Of a DNA stretch of 64,000 bases, positions 42,712 through 52,202 are shown in pieces. Source of the stretch: UBA2033 sp035345875 (lineage in GTDB: Bacteria; Spirochaetota; Leptospiria; Leptospirales; Leptospiraceae); contig DAORDH010000025.1 in the NCBI GenBank assembly GCA_035345875.1, positions 12,896-76,895 of the forward strand. The letters run 5' to 3'. Made by a program: the position numbers and the translations under genes. Numbering within the stretch: the first letter of the stretch is position 1; every line of letters begins with the position of its first letter. Under the pieces are notes generated by a model. That model was not told the DNA's origin, did not search any database, and worked only from the letters and a program-made list of their open reading frames with translations.

Positions 42712-45273
42712 ATGAAATACCTAGTCATAATACTATTGCTATGCTTTAACGTTTTAAATGGGCAGGAAACTATCGACAATCCCGCAACGAAGGTAGAAAA
42801 TAAAAAGCAGTCAGAAGAAGAAAAGTTTTTTAGCCTTGAAGAAAATATTTGGGTAAGTGTCGCTTCCAAAAAACCGAAATCATTGCGTGAAACACATGGA
42901 ATTGTAAATGTTTATACAAGTAAACAAATAGAAGATTATGGATTTTTAAATTTATCTGATACGTTAAATACAATCCCGGGAATGAGAAGTGGATATGCGT
43001 TAACCCAAATGCCTAATAACCTTAGGTCTAGAGGAATCGCAAATGCAACTCTCATTTTGGTCGATGGGCTTCCAATGATTCAAAAAAATGAAGCTTATGG
43101 TTTAAATAATATTCCAATCACAATAGGAGCTGTTGATAAACTAGAAGTAATAAGAGGACCTGGAAGTGTTCTTTGGGGAGCTAACGCATTTATGGGAATA
43201 GTAAACATTGTTACTAAAGACGCAGACGAATTCATTCAGGATGGAAAAAAGTCGGGTTACAAAGTTACAATGCGAACTGGCAATTGGAATACAAATAATT
43301 TCTATTTCAATTCAGGTGCAAAGCTATCAGAAAATTTAAATATTTACGTCGGAGGCTCTTACGAAAGCACGCTGGGATATGTGCAAAAAACAAATAGCAC
43401 TTTTACACCAAATGGATTTTCTGTTTTTCAACAGCCAGGAAATGATATTCTAGCTCAATCCAATCAAGATGCAATCAATAGCGGAAACACAACTCCTGCT
43501 GATTTAAAAATTCCCTGGGATAGAGGAACGGAAGGAACAAAAAATCGACGCAACCTAGATTCTCTCGCCGAGTTTATGGTTAAAGCAAATTGGAAACCTT
43601 ACGAGGGTGGAAATCTAAAAATATCTCTTATCACAAATAGAAATAAATTTTATTTTCCAATTAGTGGAGCTCTCAATCAATCAGATAGAAATAATAACGG
43701 TTATTACGAGTATCCTTATAATATCTATTCCATTAAATACTCTCATACTTTTAGTGATACACTAAACACAACTTTGACAATTGGAAAATATGAATTAACA
43801 GAATGGGAGCATTTCCTTCGAGCAGGTGCTTATTATTCCTCCCCTAGTTTTTCAAATCAGAACTCACTCAGTGGTTCCTCCTCTCGTAGAAATTTGGATC
43901 CAGATGTAACATCTCAAGGAAATTATTTGGAAAAATTATCAAATTTGACAATCGATTGGAACGTTAGCTATACAGGAATAAAAAACAATACTATATTAAT
44001 CGGAGCCACTTACTTAGAGCAAGGAATTCCAAAGTTATATTTTAGTCGAAGCACAAGTCTAAATAACTCAAATCAAATCACTCAAGACAGACTTCCCGAA
44101 TGGTATGACCAAGGACCTGTTAAATCAAAAATCCAATCTTTGTATGTCCAGGATAGTATAAGAATACATGAAAAATTAAACCTACAGGTTGGTGCAAGAT
44201 ACGATAAGCACTATTTAAGTAGCAGTTTTATCAATCCACAATCTAGTTTAATCTGGAATATAACTTCCCGCCTAACAGGTAGAACCCTCTATAGTCGTGG
44301 ATTTAGAGAACCTTCCTATAATAACTTATTTTCATACAATGGCACTGTGGGTTCTATTACCTATGCAGGAATTGACCCTGACCCAAAAGACAAAGATCCC
44401 AGAGCAGATTCTCCTAAAAAATTAAATCCAGAAAAAAGTGAATCCTATGAAAGTCAAATTTCCTATTATCTACTGAGTGATTGGAAGTTAAATATAAATC
44501 TAGCTAGATCGAATATCAGAGATTTGATTACACCTTATTATTCAAATTCTCAATGGACATGGTATTTTAATAATGGGAGACAGCAAATCGATTCTTTGGA
44601 AGGAGAGATTTCCTATAACTTATCAAAAAAACTTCTTTTTATGGAGAAAGGGAGTGTATTTTTTTACAATGTTACTTATAATAAAATTACAAATTTCGTT
44701 ACGGAAACAGAGTCTAGAGATTATACAGCGTCTATCGTAAACAGCAACAATCCACCAAGTGAATGGGCTAAAAACGATTTTAAACTTTATACACAGGATC
44801 AGAGATTAATTGTTAAAACAGATCCAAGATACTGGATGAATATTGGAGGCGTTATACGATTTCTCGAAAACTATGCATTTAATTTTACCGCTTTTTATTC
44901 TGCAGAACGTTACTTTGGAGGATACAAAGGATTAAACTCTGGAACAAGATTTTATCCAGAAACTGACAAAGATTATTTAAATATAATTGCTGCATGTGGC
45001 TCTAATCAAACATCTTCTTGTCCAGCAATCGTAAATGTAAATACAAGAAAGAATGGAGTTCGAATTGGTTCTTACTATACTCTAAACATTGGTTTGAGTT
45101 ACGATAAGATTATGGAGAATGGAAGTAAAATCAGAATTTCTCTGCAAATCAACAATCTATTTGATAGAATTTATAATGCTCCCTATACAAATTTTAGTTC
45201 AACAGGCGCTCAGATTCTTCCAAACCCACAACCCGGGCGGCAAATCTATCTTACCCTCACTGGATATTTCTAA
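42712..45273 (+). CDS. TonB-dependent outer membrane receptor (heme/siderophore type)
   Basis: An 853-residue receptor. A signal peptide (MKYLVIILLLCFNVLNG) is followed by an N-terminal segment and a plug domain: GIVNVYTSKQIEDYGFLNLSDTLNTIPGMRSG, RSRGIANATLILVDGLPMI, VDKLEVIRGPGSVLWGANAFMGIVNIVTK (about 55-155). The remainder is a 22-strand barrel, ending INNLFDRIYNAPYTNF...RQIYLTLTGYF with the terminal Phe needed for insertion. VARIANT plug phrases resemble colicin I/vitamin B12-type receptors, but the ligand cannot be read. The next receptor is convergent, 39 bp away. Confidence 0.92.
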   Translation: MKYLVIILLLCFNVLNGQETIDNPATKVENKKQSEEEKFFSLEENIWVSVASKKPKSLRETHGIVNVYTSKQIEDYGFLNLSDTLNTIPGMRSGYALTQMPNNLRSRGIANATLILVDGLPMIQKNEAYGLNNIPITIGAVDKLEVIRGPGSVLWGANAFMGIVNIVTKDADEFIQDGKKSGYKVTMRTGNWNTNNFYFNSGAKLSENLNIYVGGSYESTLGYVQKTNSTFTPNGFSVFQQPGNDILAQSNQDAINSGNTTPADLKIPWDRGTEGTKNRRNLDSLAEFMVKANWKPYEGGNLKISLITNRNKFYFPISGALNQSDRNNNGYYEYPYNIYSIKYSHTFSDTLNTTLTIGKYELTEWEHFLRAGAYYSSPSFSNQNSLSGSSSRRNLDPDVTSQGNYLEKLSNLTIDWNVSYTGIKNNTILIGATYLEQGIPKLYFSRSTSLNNSNQITQDRLPEWYDQGPVKSKIQSLYVQDSIRIHEKLNLQVGARYDKHYLSSSFINPQSSLIWNITSRLTGRTLYSRGFREPSYNNLFSYNGTVGSITYAGIDPDPKDKDPRADSPKKLNPEKSESYESQISYYLLSDWKLNINLARSNIRDLITPYYSNSQWTWYFNNGRQQIDSLEGEISYNLSKKLLFMEKGSVFFYNVTYNKITNFVTETESRDYTASIVNSNNPPSEWAKNDFKLYTQDQRLIVKTDPRYWMNIGGVIRFLENYAFNFTAFYSAERYFGGYKGLNSGTRFYPETDKDYLNIIAACGSNQTSSCPAIVNVNTRKNGVRIGSYYTLNIGLSYDKIMENGSKIRISLQINNLFDRIYNAPYTNFSSTGAQILPNPQPGRQIYLTLTGYF

Positions 45274-45312
45274 GAATCCAATGTGAGGGAAAAATAAACA
45301 TTTGTCGGGAAA

Positions 45313-47772
45313 TTAAAAAATTGCACCAAGACCTAAATAAGCGGTTCGCCCATCTGCCGGAAGAATTCCAGGTCCAGGATATCCACTCGCTCTTCTGGTT
45401 GCATAAATTGTATTTTCAATATTATTAACGCCACCGCGCAAGCTTAGAATCTCTGTAATATTCCAAGTAAATGATAAATCAGACACTTTATAACTACTTA
45501 ATTTTCCAATTTGACTATTGGGAGTTAGAGACGTTAGAGCAGATCCTGTTGTGTTTAGATTCGCTTGAAGAGGATGCTCTGTATTATTTGCATCTGTGTA
45601 AACAGAAGCAACTTGGGAATTTTGAATGGTAACCGAGAAGAGTCCTTTTTTTGTATATGTGAGTCCAATCCGAGTAATCCTATCCGGTGCATTCTCCACA
45701 CGGTTTCCAACAATTCCTAAGTCTTTTAAATTTCCATTGTCTGGTAAAAGAATTCTTCCAAAGTCTGCACTTTGAATTACAATAGGATTTGTAGAACGAA
45801 TGTATTCTGCTTTGACTTGTGCATAGGAAATAAAGCCCGAAATGCTTCCCCAAGATGTCTTTTCAAAAAAATGAGTGATCGGATCATATTCTAAATACGC
45901 CTCTATTCCACGACTTAGACTGTCTCCTGTATTCGTTCTAAAATTTGGACGCGGATTTTGCAAAGCGGCAATTAAATCAGTTCGATTATTTGCACTGATT
46001 GTCCCTACACGATTATTGTATCTAAGCTGAAATGCACCAACATCGAAAGTTAGAAAATTGGAAACAGCTCCACGATAGCCGGCATCTGCGTTGTATCCAT
46101 TCTGATTTTTTAAGTTTGGATCGAAGTAATCTACAGAATTTCCTGGAGTAAATAACTCTTGGTAAAGAACAGGTCTAAAACCCTGTGTATAGTTCGCATA
46201 GATATTTGTCTCTTTTGTAATTTTATATTGAAATCCTATACCTGCCAAGAGAACTTTGTTTCGAATTCTCTGAGAGTTCGCCATCACATAAGGAGTTGTT
46301 CTAGAATCAATAGAATTCGGTGTAGAACTAACGGATAGATTGTCTGTGCTCAAATGTCCTGAAACTTCACTTTGAATCCATTCATATCTCACACCGGGCG
46401 TTATGCTCAAAGCAGATGTAATTTGAAGTAAATGCTCATAGAATGCAGCATAATTCATTGTTCTAAAATTCAATTCTGAATTTCGACTCACAAAATTTCC
46501 AATTCGATTGGTTTCCGAAAGGGTAAAGTCATTTCCTCTTGTTCCATTTGTATTTCGAACTCGAAGAGTATTTCCAATAAAGTATCGTAATCCAAACGAT
46601 GAAGATTGATTCACTCCAAATAGAGTATAGGATTTTAAAAAGCGAAACTCACTTCCATAGTTGCGATACCAATCTCGATCGACTCTACGCGGAGAAAATG
46701 CATCTTCCATTTCAAATCCAGTTGTTCTTCCTGTTGTCAATCGAGAAGTATCCGGAACGTTAATCGCAGCCACATTCCCAACAGAATTTTTCTCGCCGTC
46801 TAATCCAAAGATTTTAAAGGATGCTTTTGTTTTTTCATCCTGTTCAAAATCGACAGTAAACACGGGTAGATTCCAAGGAGCAGAAAGCCAATTTCGAGAA
46901 CGGTTGGATTGTCTTGGATTCACTTCCGTAGTCGCAGATGTCATGAGGGGATCATATTTCATTTGACCGTCTTGCAAACCACCCGCTTGTTGGCTGGTAA
47001 AAAGAGATTTCGTAAATTCTATCCCAAATTTTAATTTTTCAGTCGCTTGGAAGCTTAGATTTACAAATCCTGTTTGGGTTTTATATTCAGAATCCTTCCT
47101 CCATCCGTCGGAAGACCGATGGTGAAAAAATACAAAGTAGCTGAATTTTCCTGTCGTTCCTCCGACAGAATTGTAGGAATTGAAAAGATTGTAGGATCCA
47201 CCCGTTTGTCGGAACTCCACAGCAAAAGGACGACGAGGGTCTGCCTTTTTCATTCTATAATTTAACAAACCTCCAAATTGGGGACCGTATTGAAGGGCAC
47301 CCGCACCACGAATGAGTTCAATTTTCTCAATTGCCTCAAGGGGAGGAGTGTAATAAGCTTCTGGATACCCAAAGACATCGGAGGCAATGTCATAGCCATT
47401 TTGCCTGACATTAAACTCCCAAGATCGATTGGGGCTTAATCCCCTAGTTGAAATTGCAGTCTGAATTCCCGACCCGTCATTTTCCCAAACGGAAACACCC
47501 GGTATTTTTCCATAAACTTGTCGATTGTTGTTGGTTGTAAGATTTGCATTTAACTTGGTTAGATCTAAAACCTCATTTTTCTTCCCAGATAAAATGGAAG
47601 TTCCTTCAATTTCTTTCATATGTGTGATTCCAGAAAAAGATCTTTCTCCTTTCACTTGAATGCTGGATTCACTGTTTTTTGGTTGTTGGCTTTCTTCCTT
47701 TTTCGATGACTCCTGAGAATGCAATTCGAATAAAAGAAATAAAAGACTAAAAATAAATACGAGGATTTGCAT
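45313..47772 (-). CDS. TonB-dependent receptor, FecA-like
   Basis: An 819-residue receptor with signal peptide MQILVFIFSLLFLLFELHS. The plug contains NNRQVYGKIPGVSVWENDGSGIQTAISTRGLSPNRSWEFNVRQNGYDI and PLEAIEKIELIRGAGALQYGPQFGGLLNYRMK (about 95-175). The motif series RGLSPNRSWEFN and DVFGYPEAYYTPP is like FecA (ferric dicitrate) and similar receptors. It ends GRTAYLGLGAIF with the C-terminal aromatic. AAGGTG ribosome binding site. A Fur-like box lies directly upstream, supporting iron-regulated uptake. Confidence 0.92.
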   Translation of the reverse strand: MQILVFIFSLLFLLFELHSQESSKKEESQQPKNSESSIQVKGERSFSGITHMKEIEGTSILSGKKNEVLDLTKLNANLTTNNNRQVYGKIPGVSVWENDGSGIQTAISTRGLSPNRSWEFNVRQNGYDIASDVFGYPEAYYTPPLEAIEKIELIRGAGALQYGPQFGGLLNYRMKKADPRRPFAVEFRQTGGSYNLFNSYNSVGGTTGKFSYFVFFHHRSSDGWRKDSEYKTQTGFVNLSFQATEKLKFGIEFTKSLFTSQQAGGLQDGQMKYDPLMTSATTEVNPRQSNRSRNWLSAPWNLPVFTVDFEQDEKTKASFKIFGLDGEKNSVGNVAAINVPDTSRLTTGRTTGFEMEDAFSPRRVDRDWYRNYGSEFRFLKSYTLFGVNQSSSFGLRYFIGNTLRVRNTNGTRGNDFTLSETNRIGNFVSRNSELNFRTMNYAAFYEHLLQITSALSITPGVRYEWIQSEVSGHLSTDNLSVSSTPNSIDSRTTPYVMANSQRIRNKVLLAGIGFQYKITKETNIYANYTQGFRPVLYQELFTPGNSVDYFDPNLKNQNGYNADAGYRGAVSNFLTFDVGAFQLRYNNRVGTISANNRTDLIAALQNPRPNFRTNTGDSLSRGIEAYLEYDPITHFFEKTSWGSISGFISYAQVKAEYIRSTNPIVIQSADFGRILLPDNGNLKDLGIVGNRVENAPDRITRIGLTYTKKGLFSVTIQNSQVASVYTDANNTEHPLQANLNTTGSALTSLTPNSQIGKLSSYKVSDLSFTWNITEILSLRGGVNNIENTIYATRRASGYPGPGILPADGRTAYLGLGAIF

Positions 47773-47785
47773 GAAACACCTTTAA

Positions 47786-47806
47786 TGATATTAATTCTTA
47801 TTTTCA
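47786..47806 (-). promoter_or_regulatory. Fur-like box upstream of FecA-like receptor
   Basis: The plus strand reads TGATATTAATTCTTATTTTC then A, an imperfect 21-bp palindrome with arms TGA(T/A)A and T(T/A)TCA. By hand, 13 of 19 positions match the GATAATGATAATCATTATC consensus. It is 14-34 bp upstream of the receptor ATG (47772), where it could block transcription or overlap the leader. The remaining spacer to 48181 (375 bp) shows no gene. Confidence 0.45.
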
Positions 47807-48181
47807 ATTACATAAATTTGGAATGGAGTCAGAAGTAAACCTAAAATTCTATTAAGCGACCAGCTTGGCGAGTTAGGGATAAAACAAATCCTATCTAAGC
47901 CAATAAATTGCCCTTATTTAAAAGATTTTCAAGTTACAAGACTCCAAACTCCCTTGAAAGAGAGATTATAGAAAAAAATCTTGATTGCGAATTCCTTTGT
48001 GAGGTTCGAAAAGATCAAAAGAGGATTGGATAAAAAAGAGGGAATAGAAGTCTTCCGATAGAAATGTTTTTAAAAAAATATTTGATTTCTTTTTATCTTA
48101 AATAAATGTATAAGCTTTTTAAACATGAATCTCCCACACCAATAATTTCAGTTTTATGTCTAAAGTTATAGGAACTAAGCT

Positions 48182-50923
48182 ATGTTTAAACTACTATTCT
48201 ACTTTCTTTTTCTCTTTATCTTATCGTGTAAAAATGATTTGAACCAACAAAATACTGATTTGGGATTTTTAAGTTTCTTAATTCGACTTAGTATGGGAGC
48301 TGTAAATACCTCCAATCCAATAATAAATCCAGAAAATGATTTTTATGCCAATGATAGTTTAGCTCCTGTGTTAATTGCAAGGGATAGAGAATTGGGTGTA
48401 AAATTTGGAACAGAAATTTCTAGCTGTGATTTAGAATTTAACTCTACAAAGATAACTCCAATCGTGCGATATGCGTCAGATACTCAAACAAATTATTTTT
48501 CACCACAGCCAGGATCATACTGGCCTATAGATGTAGTAAATCCTTTTACTTTAAAGTTTAGTAATTGTATCAGTAAGACAGGTTCTACTTTTGATACAAG
48601 CGCAATCAGTATGAAGTTATATGTAGCAGAAAAAGTAATTTACATAGATGGAATTGGAGGAGTTGATACAAATTCTGGAACAAATACTCTACCAGTAAAA
48701 ACGATACCAGCAGGTATTAGTCTCGCCAGTGCTTCCTGTTCTGACCGATGTGCGATTGCACTAAAGGGCGGTGAATACATACTAAACTCTGGAATTATCG
48801 TTCCTACTAATCTGAGTATATTTGGAGGATTTGACCCAATCGATTGGCGAAAACGGCGAGCAGATAAAACTGCCCTACCTCCTTATGATACGATCATTAC
48901 CGATAACTCATCTGGTATTACAAGCACAGGATCGGATCCTTACTCGACTCTTAAATTTTTAAATTACTCTGGATTACAAAGTAAAACAGTAATCGATGGT
49001 ATCATTGTAAATGGTCCAACAACAGCAAATTCAAATAGCTATATTTCTCCTATCGGTTCTGTTGCACTAACTTCTGGTAGTGGTTTTATTATAAGAAATA
49101 CAATTTCAAATGATAGATCCACATCCGCTTTATCTATCACTTCGGCTGGATTCTCCTCAATAACCAGCTCAGGATCGATACTGATTCAAAACTCAACTCT
49201 ACAAGCATCACCGATTGTCGCTGCAACTTCTACAAGATACGGAATTGTTTACGCAAGTTCTGTGACCGGTAGTAGCTTTACGTTGGAAACATCAATAGTC
49301 AATGGAGGAGTGTCATCCGTTGGTAGTAGTGGTTTTTTTGCGACAGGAAGCCCTTCTGGAAATATACTTCTATCAAAAAATACGATCGTTAGTCCCGATT
49401 GTAGCACAATTTGTGCTACTGTGGGAGTTACAATGGATTTTACAACTGCTTCCGGTGCAATCATTTCAGACAATACAATTCAGGTCACCAATGGAAATAA
49501 TTCTAGAGGAATCTCAAGTAGTATGGGATCTGGAATTCAAATTAAAAACAATATGATTCAAGTTACAGGGATAAACTCTGGATCTGTATTTGGAATCTCA
49601 TTTGGTGGAACTTCCTCAAATCAAATCGTTGATGGAAATACAATTACAACCTCTACAGCGGGTGCTGGTGGGGTAAATAAAGGAATTGATATCAATGGCA
49701 GTGTTTCCTCGATCAATGTATTAAATAATACAATTAATACTGGCATTTGCCCTGCTGCATCTTGTGCTAGAGGAATACACAAGCAAAATGCATCAAATTC
49801 TACTATTGTTGGAAACAATATAACGATAGGCAATTGCTCTAACGCTTGTGATGCTCGAGTCATTGACTCTGCTGGCGGTGGAAGCAATACAATACAAAAT
49901 AATATTCTAAGCTATGGAGCGGTAACATCCGGAAATCCCGCCACCGGTATAGAGCTCAATTCTGGAAACTTTACCATTGATGGAAATACGATCAATGGAG
50001 GAACTTGCACAGGCAGCGTGAACTGCACTGGAATTAATATTTCAGCTGCTACAAATATAACAATTACGAATAATACAATTACAGCGGGAAGCACAACAGG
50101 CACTGGGAATCAAATTGGTGTTCTCATGGGTGCTGCTGCAACTAGTTTCACTTTTACAGGAAATACTATAAGCTCAGGAGTCAATAGTGGAAGTCCTGCC
50201 AATCGAATTGCTCTTGATCTTGTAAATTGGCCTAACAATTCCACCATTCATAGAAATACATTTACAAATCTAAGTGGAAGTGGAAATGCAATTGGAGTCA
50301 GGTTTTCTACTCTAGCAAATTCCTTGCGTTTTTGCAGTAATCTAATTTTGGCTGGAAATACTACGTTAGGGGAATCGGTAGGAATTAACGCACAGAGATT
50401 AAACGGAGGTGCAAAATTTTTAGGAAATACAATCGTATTAGGAACGGCGAGTGTTTCCGCTTCTGGAATGAAATTTGTGACAAACTCTAGCTATGATAAT
50501 ATGGAAATCCTCTACAATATTGTGCAAGGAAATGTAGCACAAACTGCCTCCACTTCTTGCTTTGTAGAACAAGGAGCGATAACCTATATCACACATCAGA
50601 ATAATTCAGTCTCTAATTGTAGTACCTATTACAACGAAAATGGAATCGTGCGCTCTCTATTTTGTTCAGGAAATTTTGGAAATGGTGGTTGCGGAGCTCC
50701 TCCTCAAACTATGCAATTTCCAACTGCTACTGGAAATACAATTTCAATTCCCGTTTTTGTGAATCCTGCCTCCAACGATTATAGATTAAATACATCTTCA
50801 ACACCTGTAGATATTCTAACAGGGATGAATAATACAGCTACCTATACTAGTCTGTGTGGAGATATTTTAGATAGAGACGGACTCGCTAGAGGACTCAATA
50901 CATCTATAGGTGCCTATCGTTAG
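48182..50923 (+). CDS. large beta-helix lipoprotein (PbH1 repeats)
   Basis: The signal MFKLLFYFLFLFILSC-KNDL has its lipid Cys at 16. Residues 155-250 hold the start of a right-handed parallel beta-helix: VIYIDGIGGVDTNSGTNTLPVKTIPAGISLASASCSD and ALKGGEYILNSGIIVPTNLSIFGGFD, as in DUF1565 proteins. From about 300 to 860 there are some twenty coils rich in N-x-T-I / GNTI steps (SGNTIN, NNTIT, GNNIT types), with repeated pairs of Cys (CxxxCDA, CxxSVNC). C-terminus DYRLNTSSTPVDILTG and GDILDRDGLARG are typical. Likely surface-exposed, perhaps a carbohydrate-binding or adhesive structure. RBS AGGA. Confidence 0.85.
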   Translation: MFKLLFYFLFLFILSCKNDLNQQNTDLGFLSFLIRLSMGAVNTSNPIINPENDFYANDSLAPVLIARDRELGVKFGTEISSCDLEFNSTKITPIVRYASDTQTNYFSPQPGSYWPIDVVNPFTLKFSNCISKTGSTFDTSAISMKLYVAEKVIYIDGIGGVDTNSGTNTLPVKTIPAGISLASASCSDRCAIALKGGEYILNSGIIVPTNLSIFGGFDPIDWRKRRADKTALPPYDTIITDNSSGITSTGSDPYSTLKFLNYSGLQSKTVIDGIIVNGPTTANSNSYISPIGSVALTSGSGFIIRNTISNDRSTSALSITSAGFSSITSSGSILIQNSTLQASPIVAATSTRYGIVYASSVTGSSFTLETSIVNGGVSSVGSSGFFATGSPSGNILLSKNTIVSPDCSTICATVGVTMDFTTASGAIISDNTIQVTNGNNSRGISSSMGSGIQIKNNMIQVTGINSGSVFGISFGGTSSNQIVDGNTITTSTAGAGGVNKGIDINGSVSSINVLNNTINTGICPAASCARGIHKQNASNSTIVGNNITIGNCSNACDARVIDSAGGGSNTIQNNILSYGAVTSGNPATGIELNSGNFTIDGNTINGGTCTGSVNCTGINISAATNITITNNTITAGSTTGTGNQIGVLMGAAATSFTFTGNTISSGVNSGSPANRIALDLVNWPNNSTIHRNTFTNLSGSGNAIGVRFSTLANSLRFCSNLILAGNTTLGESVGINAQRLNGGAKFLGNTIVLGTASVSASGMKFVTNSSYDNMEILYNIVQGNVAQTASTSCFVEQGAITYITHQNNSVSNCSTYYNENGIVRSLFCSGNFGNGGCGAPPQTMQFPTATGNTISIPVFVNPASNDYRLNTSSTPVDILTGMNNTATYTSLCGDILDRDGLARGLNTSIGAYR

Positions 50924-51069
50924 TATCATTTTAGATCTAATCCGAGATTTTTTATTTATGAGCTAAATAGAATTTTTTTTTACTCATTGTATGTTTTTTA
51001 TAATAAAGATAAAAAGTTATTTATACACCAAAGGATTCCAAATATTTTGGTAAATTATTTAAGGGATAT

Positions 51070-51942
51070 ATGTTCACATCTGAAATCAAAAATATTACAG
51101 GAATCCATACAGAGATTTTAACCTATCGCTCGACTTCTAATATACAAATTTTAATCCTTCCAGGTAATCCAGGAATCGGCTCTTTATATATAGATTTAGG
51201 AAAAATCTTATACGAAAAATTCAATGGGCAGCTAAATCTTTATCTAATCAGCTATGCTGGCTTTACCAAAAAAAAATCTGAAAAGAAATATACCCTAAAA
51301 GAAGAACTAGATCATAAAATAAATCTGATTCAAGAATTAAAGAAAGAATGGCATCCCGACTCTAAAGTTCTAATTGTAGGCCATAGCATAGGTGCTTGGC
51401 TCGCAAAGGAAATATATAAGGAATTAGGAAATACAATGAATATATCTCTTTATATGTTATTTCCATTTCTTGCCAAGTCTGACAATCCAATGCAAGTTAA
51501 TTTTTCTAAATTTCTTGCGAATCCAAATCATACTGGGATGTCAATTAACGCTTATAAACTTATCACTAAGCTTCCCGCTTCTATTTTCCTTTCTCTAGCA
51601 AAACTTTTATACTCGCACGCATCAGAAAATACATTCCAATTGATCACTGATTATTTTCTATTAGAAAACCATATCATTGAAAACATTTTTTATCTAGCAA
51701 ACAACGAATTCGAAACTTTAACAGAAGACTTTGATCTGGAATTTTTTCAAGCCTATCCAAAAAATATCAATCTATACTATTGCCCAGACGACATGTGGGC
51801 TCCTCTCTCACAAATAGAAACAATCAAACAAAATACAAAAGAAGTAAATGCGGAAATACTCAATACACATACGCATGACTTTTGTGTAAGTTTATATCAA
51901 TGTGAAATCATCGCAGAAAAAATTAGAACTAGTTTAATTTAA
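51070..51942 (+). CDS. alpha/beta hydrolase, LDAH-like
   Basis: A 290-residue serine hydrolase resembling lipid-droplet-associated hydrolases: ILILPGNPGIGSLYIDLGKILYEKF (the family's PGNPG oxyanion loop), SYAGFTKKK, and the nucleophile elbow VLIVGHSIGAWLAKEIYKE (Ser about 109). Acid and base are likely the Asp in YYCPDDMWAPL and the His in THTHDFCVS. Eukaryotic LDAH acts on sterol or glyceride esters; the bacterial substrate is unknown. With the ABHD18-like gene this is the second eukaryote-type hydrolase of the window. RBS AAGGG. Confidence 0.82.
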   Translation: MFTSEIKNITGIHTEILTYRSTSNIQILILPGNPGIGSLYIDLGKILYEKFNGQLNLYLISYAGFTKKKSEKKYTLKEELDHKINLIQELKKEWHPDSKVLIVGHSIGAWLAKEIYKELGNTMNISLYMLFPFLAKSDNPMQVNFSKFLANPNHTGMSINAYKLITKLPASIFLSLAKLLYSHASENTFQLITDYFLLENHIIENIFYLANNEFETLTEDFDLEFFQAYPKNINLYYCPDDMWAPLSQIETIKQNTKEVNAEILNTHTHDFCVSLYQCEIIAEKIRTSLI

Positions 51943-52202
51943 AATGAAGAAATAAAAAAAGTATTCATTTTGCAATTAATGCTCATTCTCTCAAAATAAG
52001 AAACAAATCAATTGAATTCACTCTCTAATGTTTCAACCAGCATAAATTAGATCGATAGACGATAAGAAAAACAACAAACCTATCACTGAAAGGAAAGTTT
52101 ATTACGACTAATATTTTATTTATTAGAAGGATTGATCTATAATTCTCATTTTTTTGTAGACTTAATTTTACATTAATTCTATTCTATTGCATAAAGGTAA
52201 AT

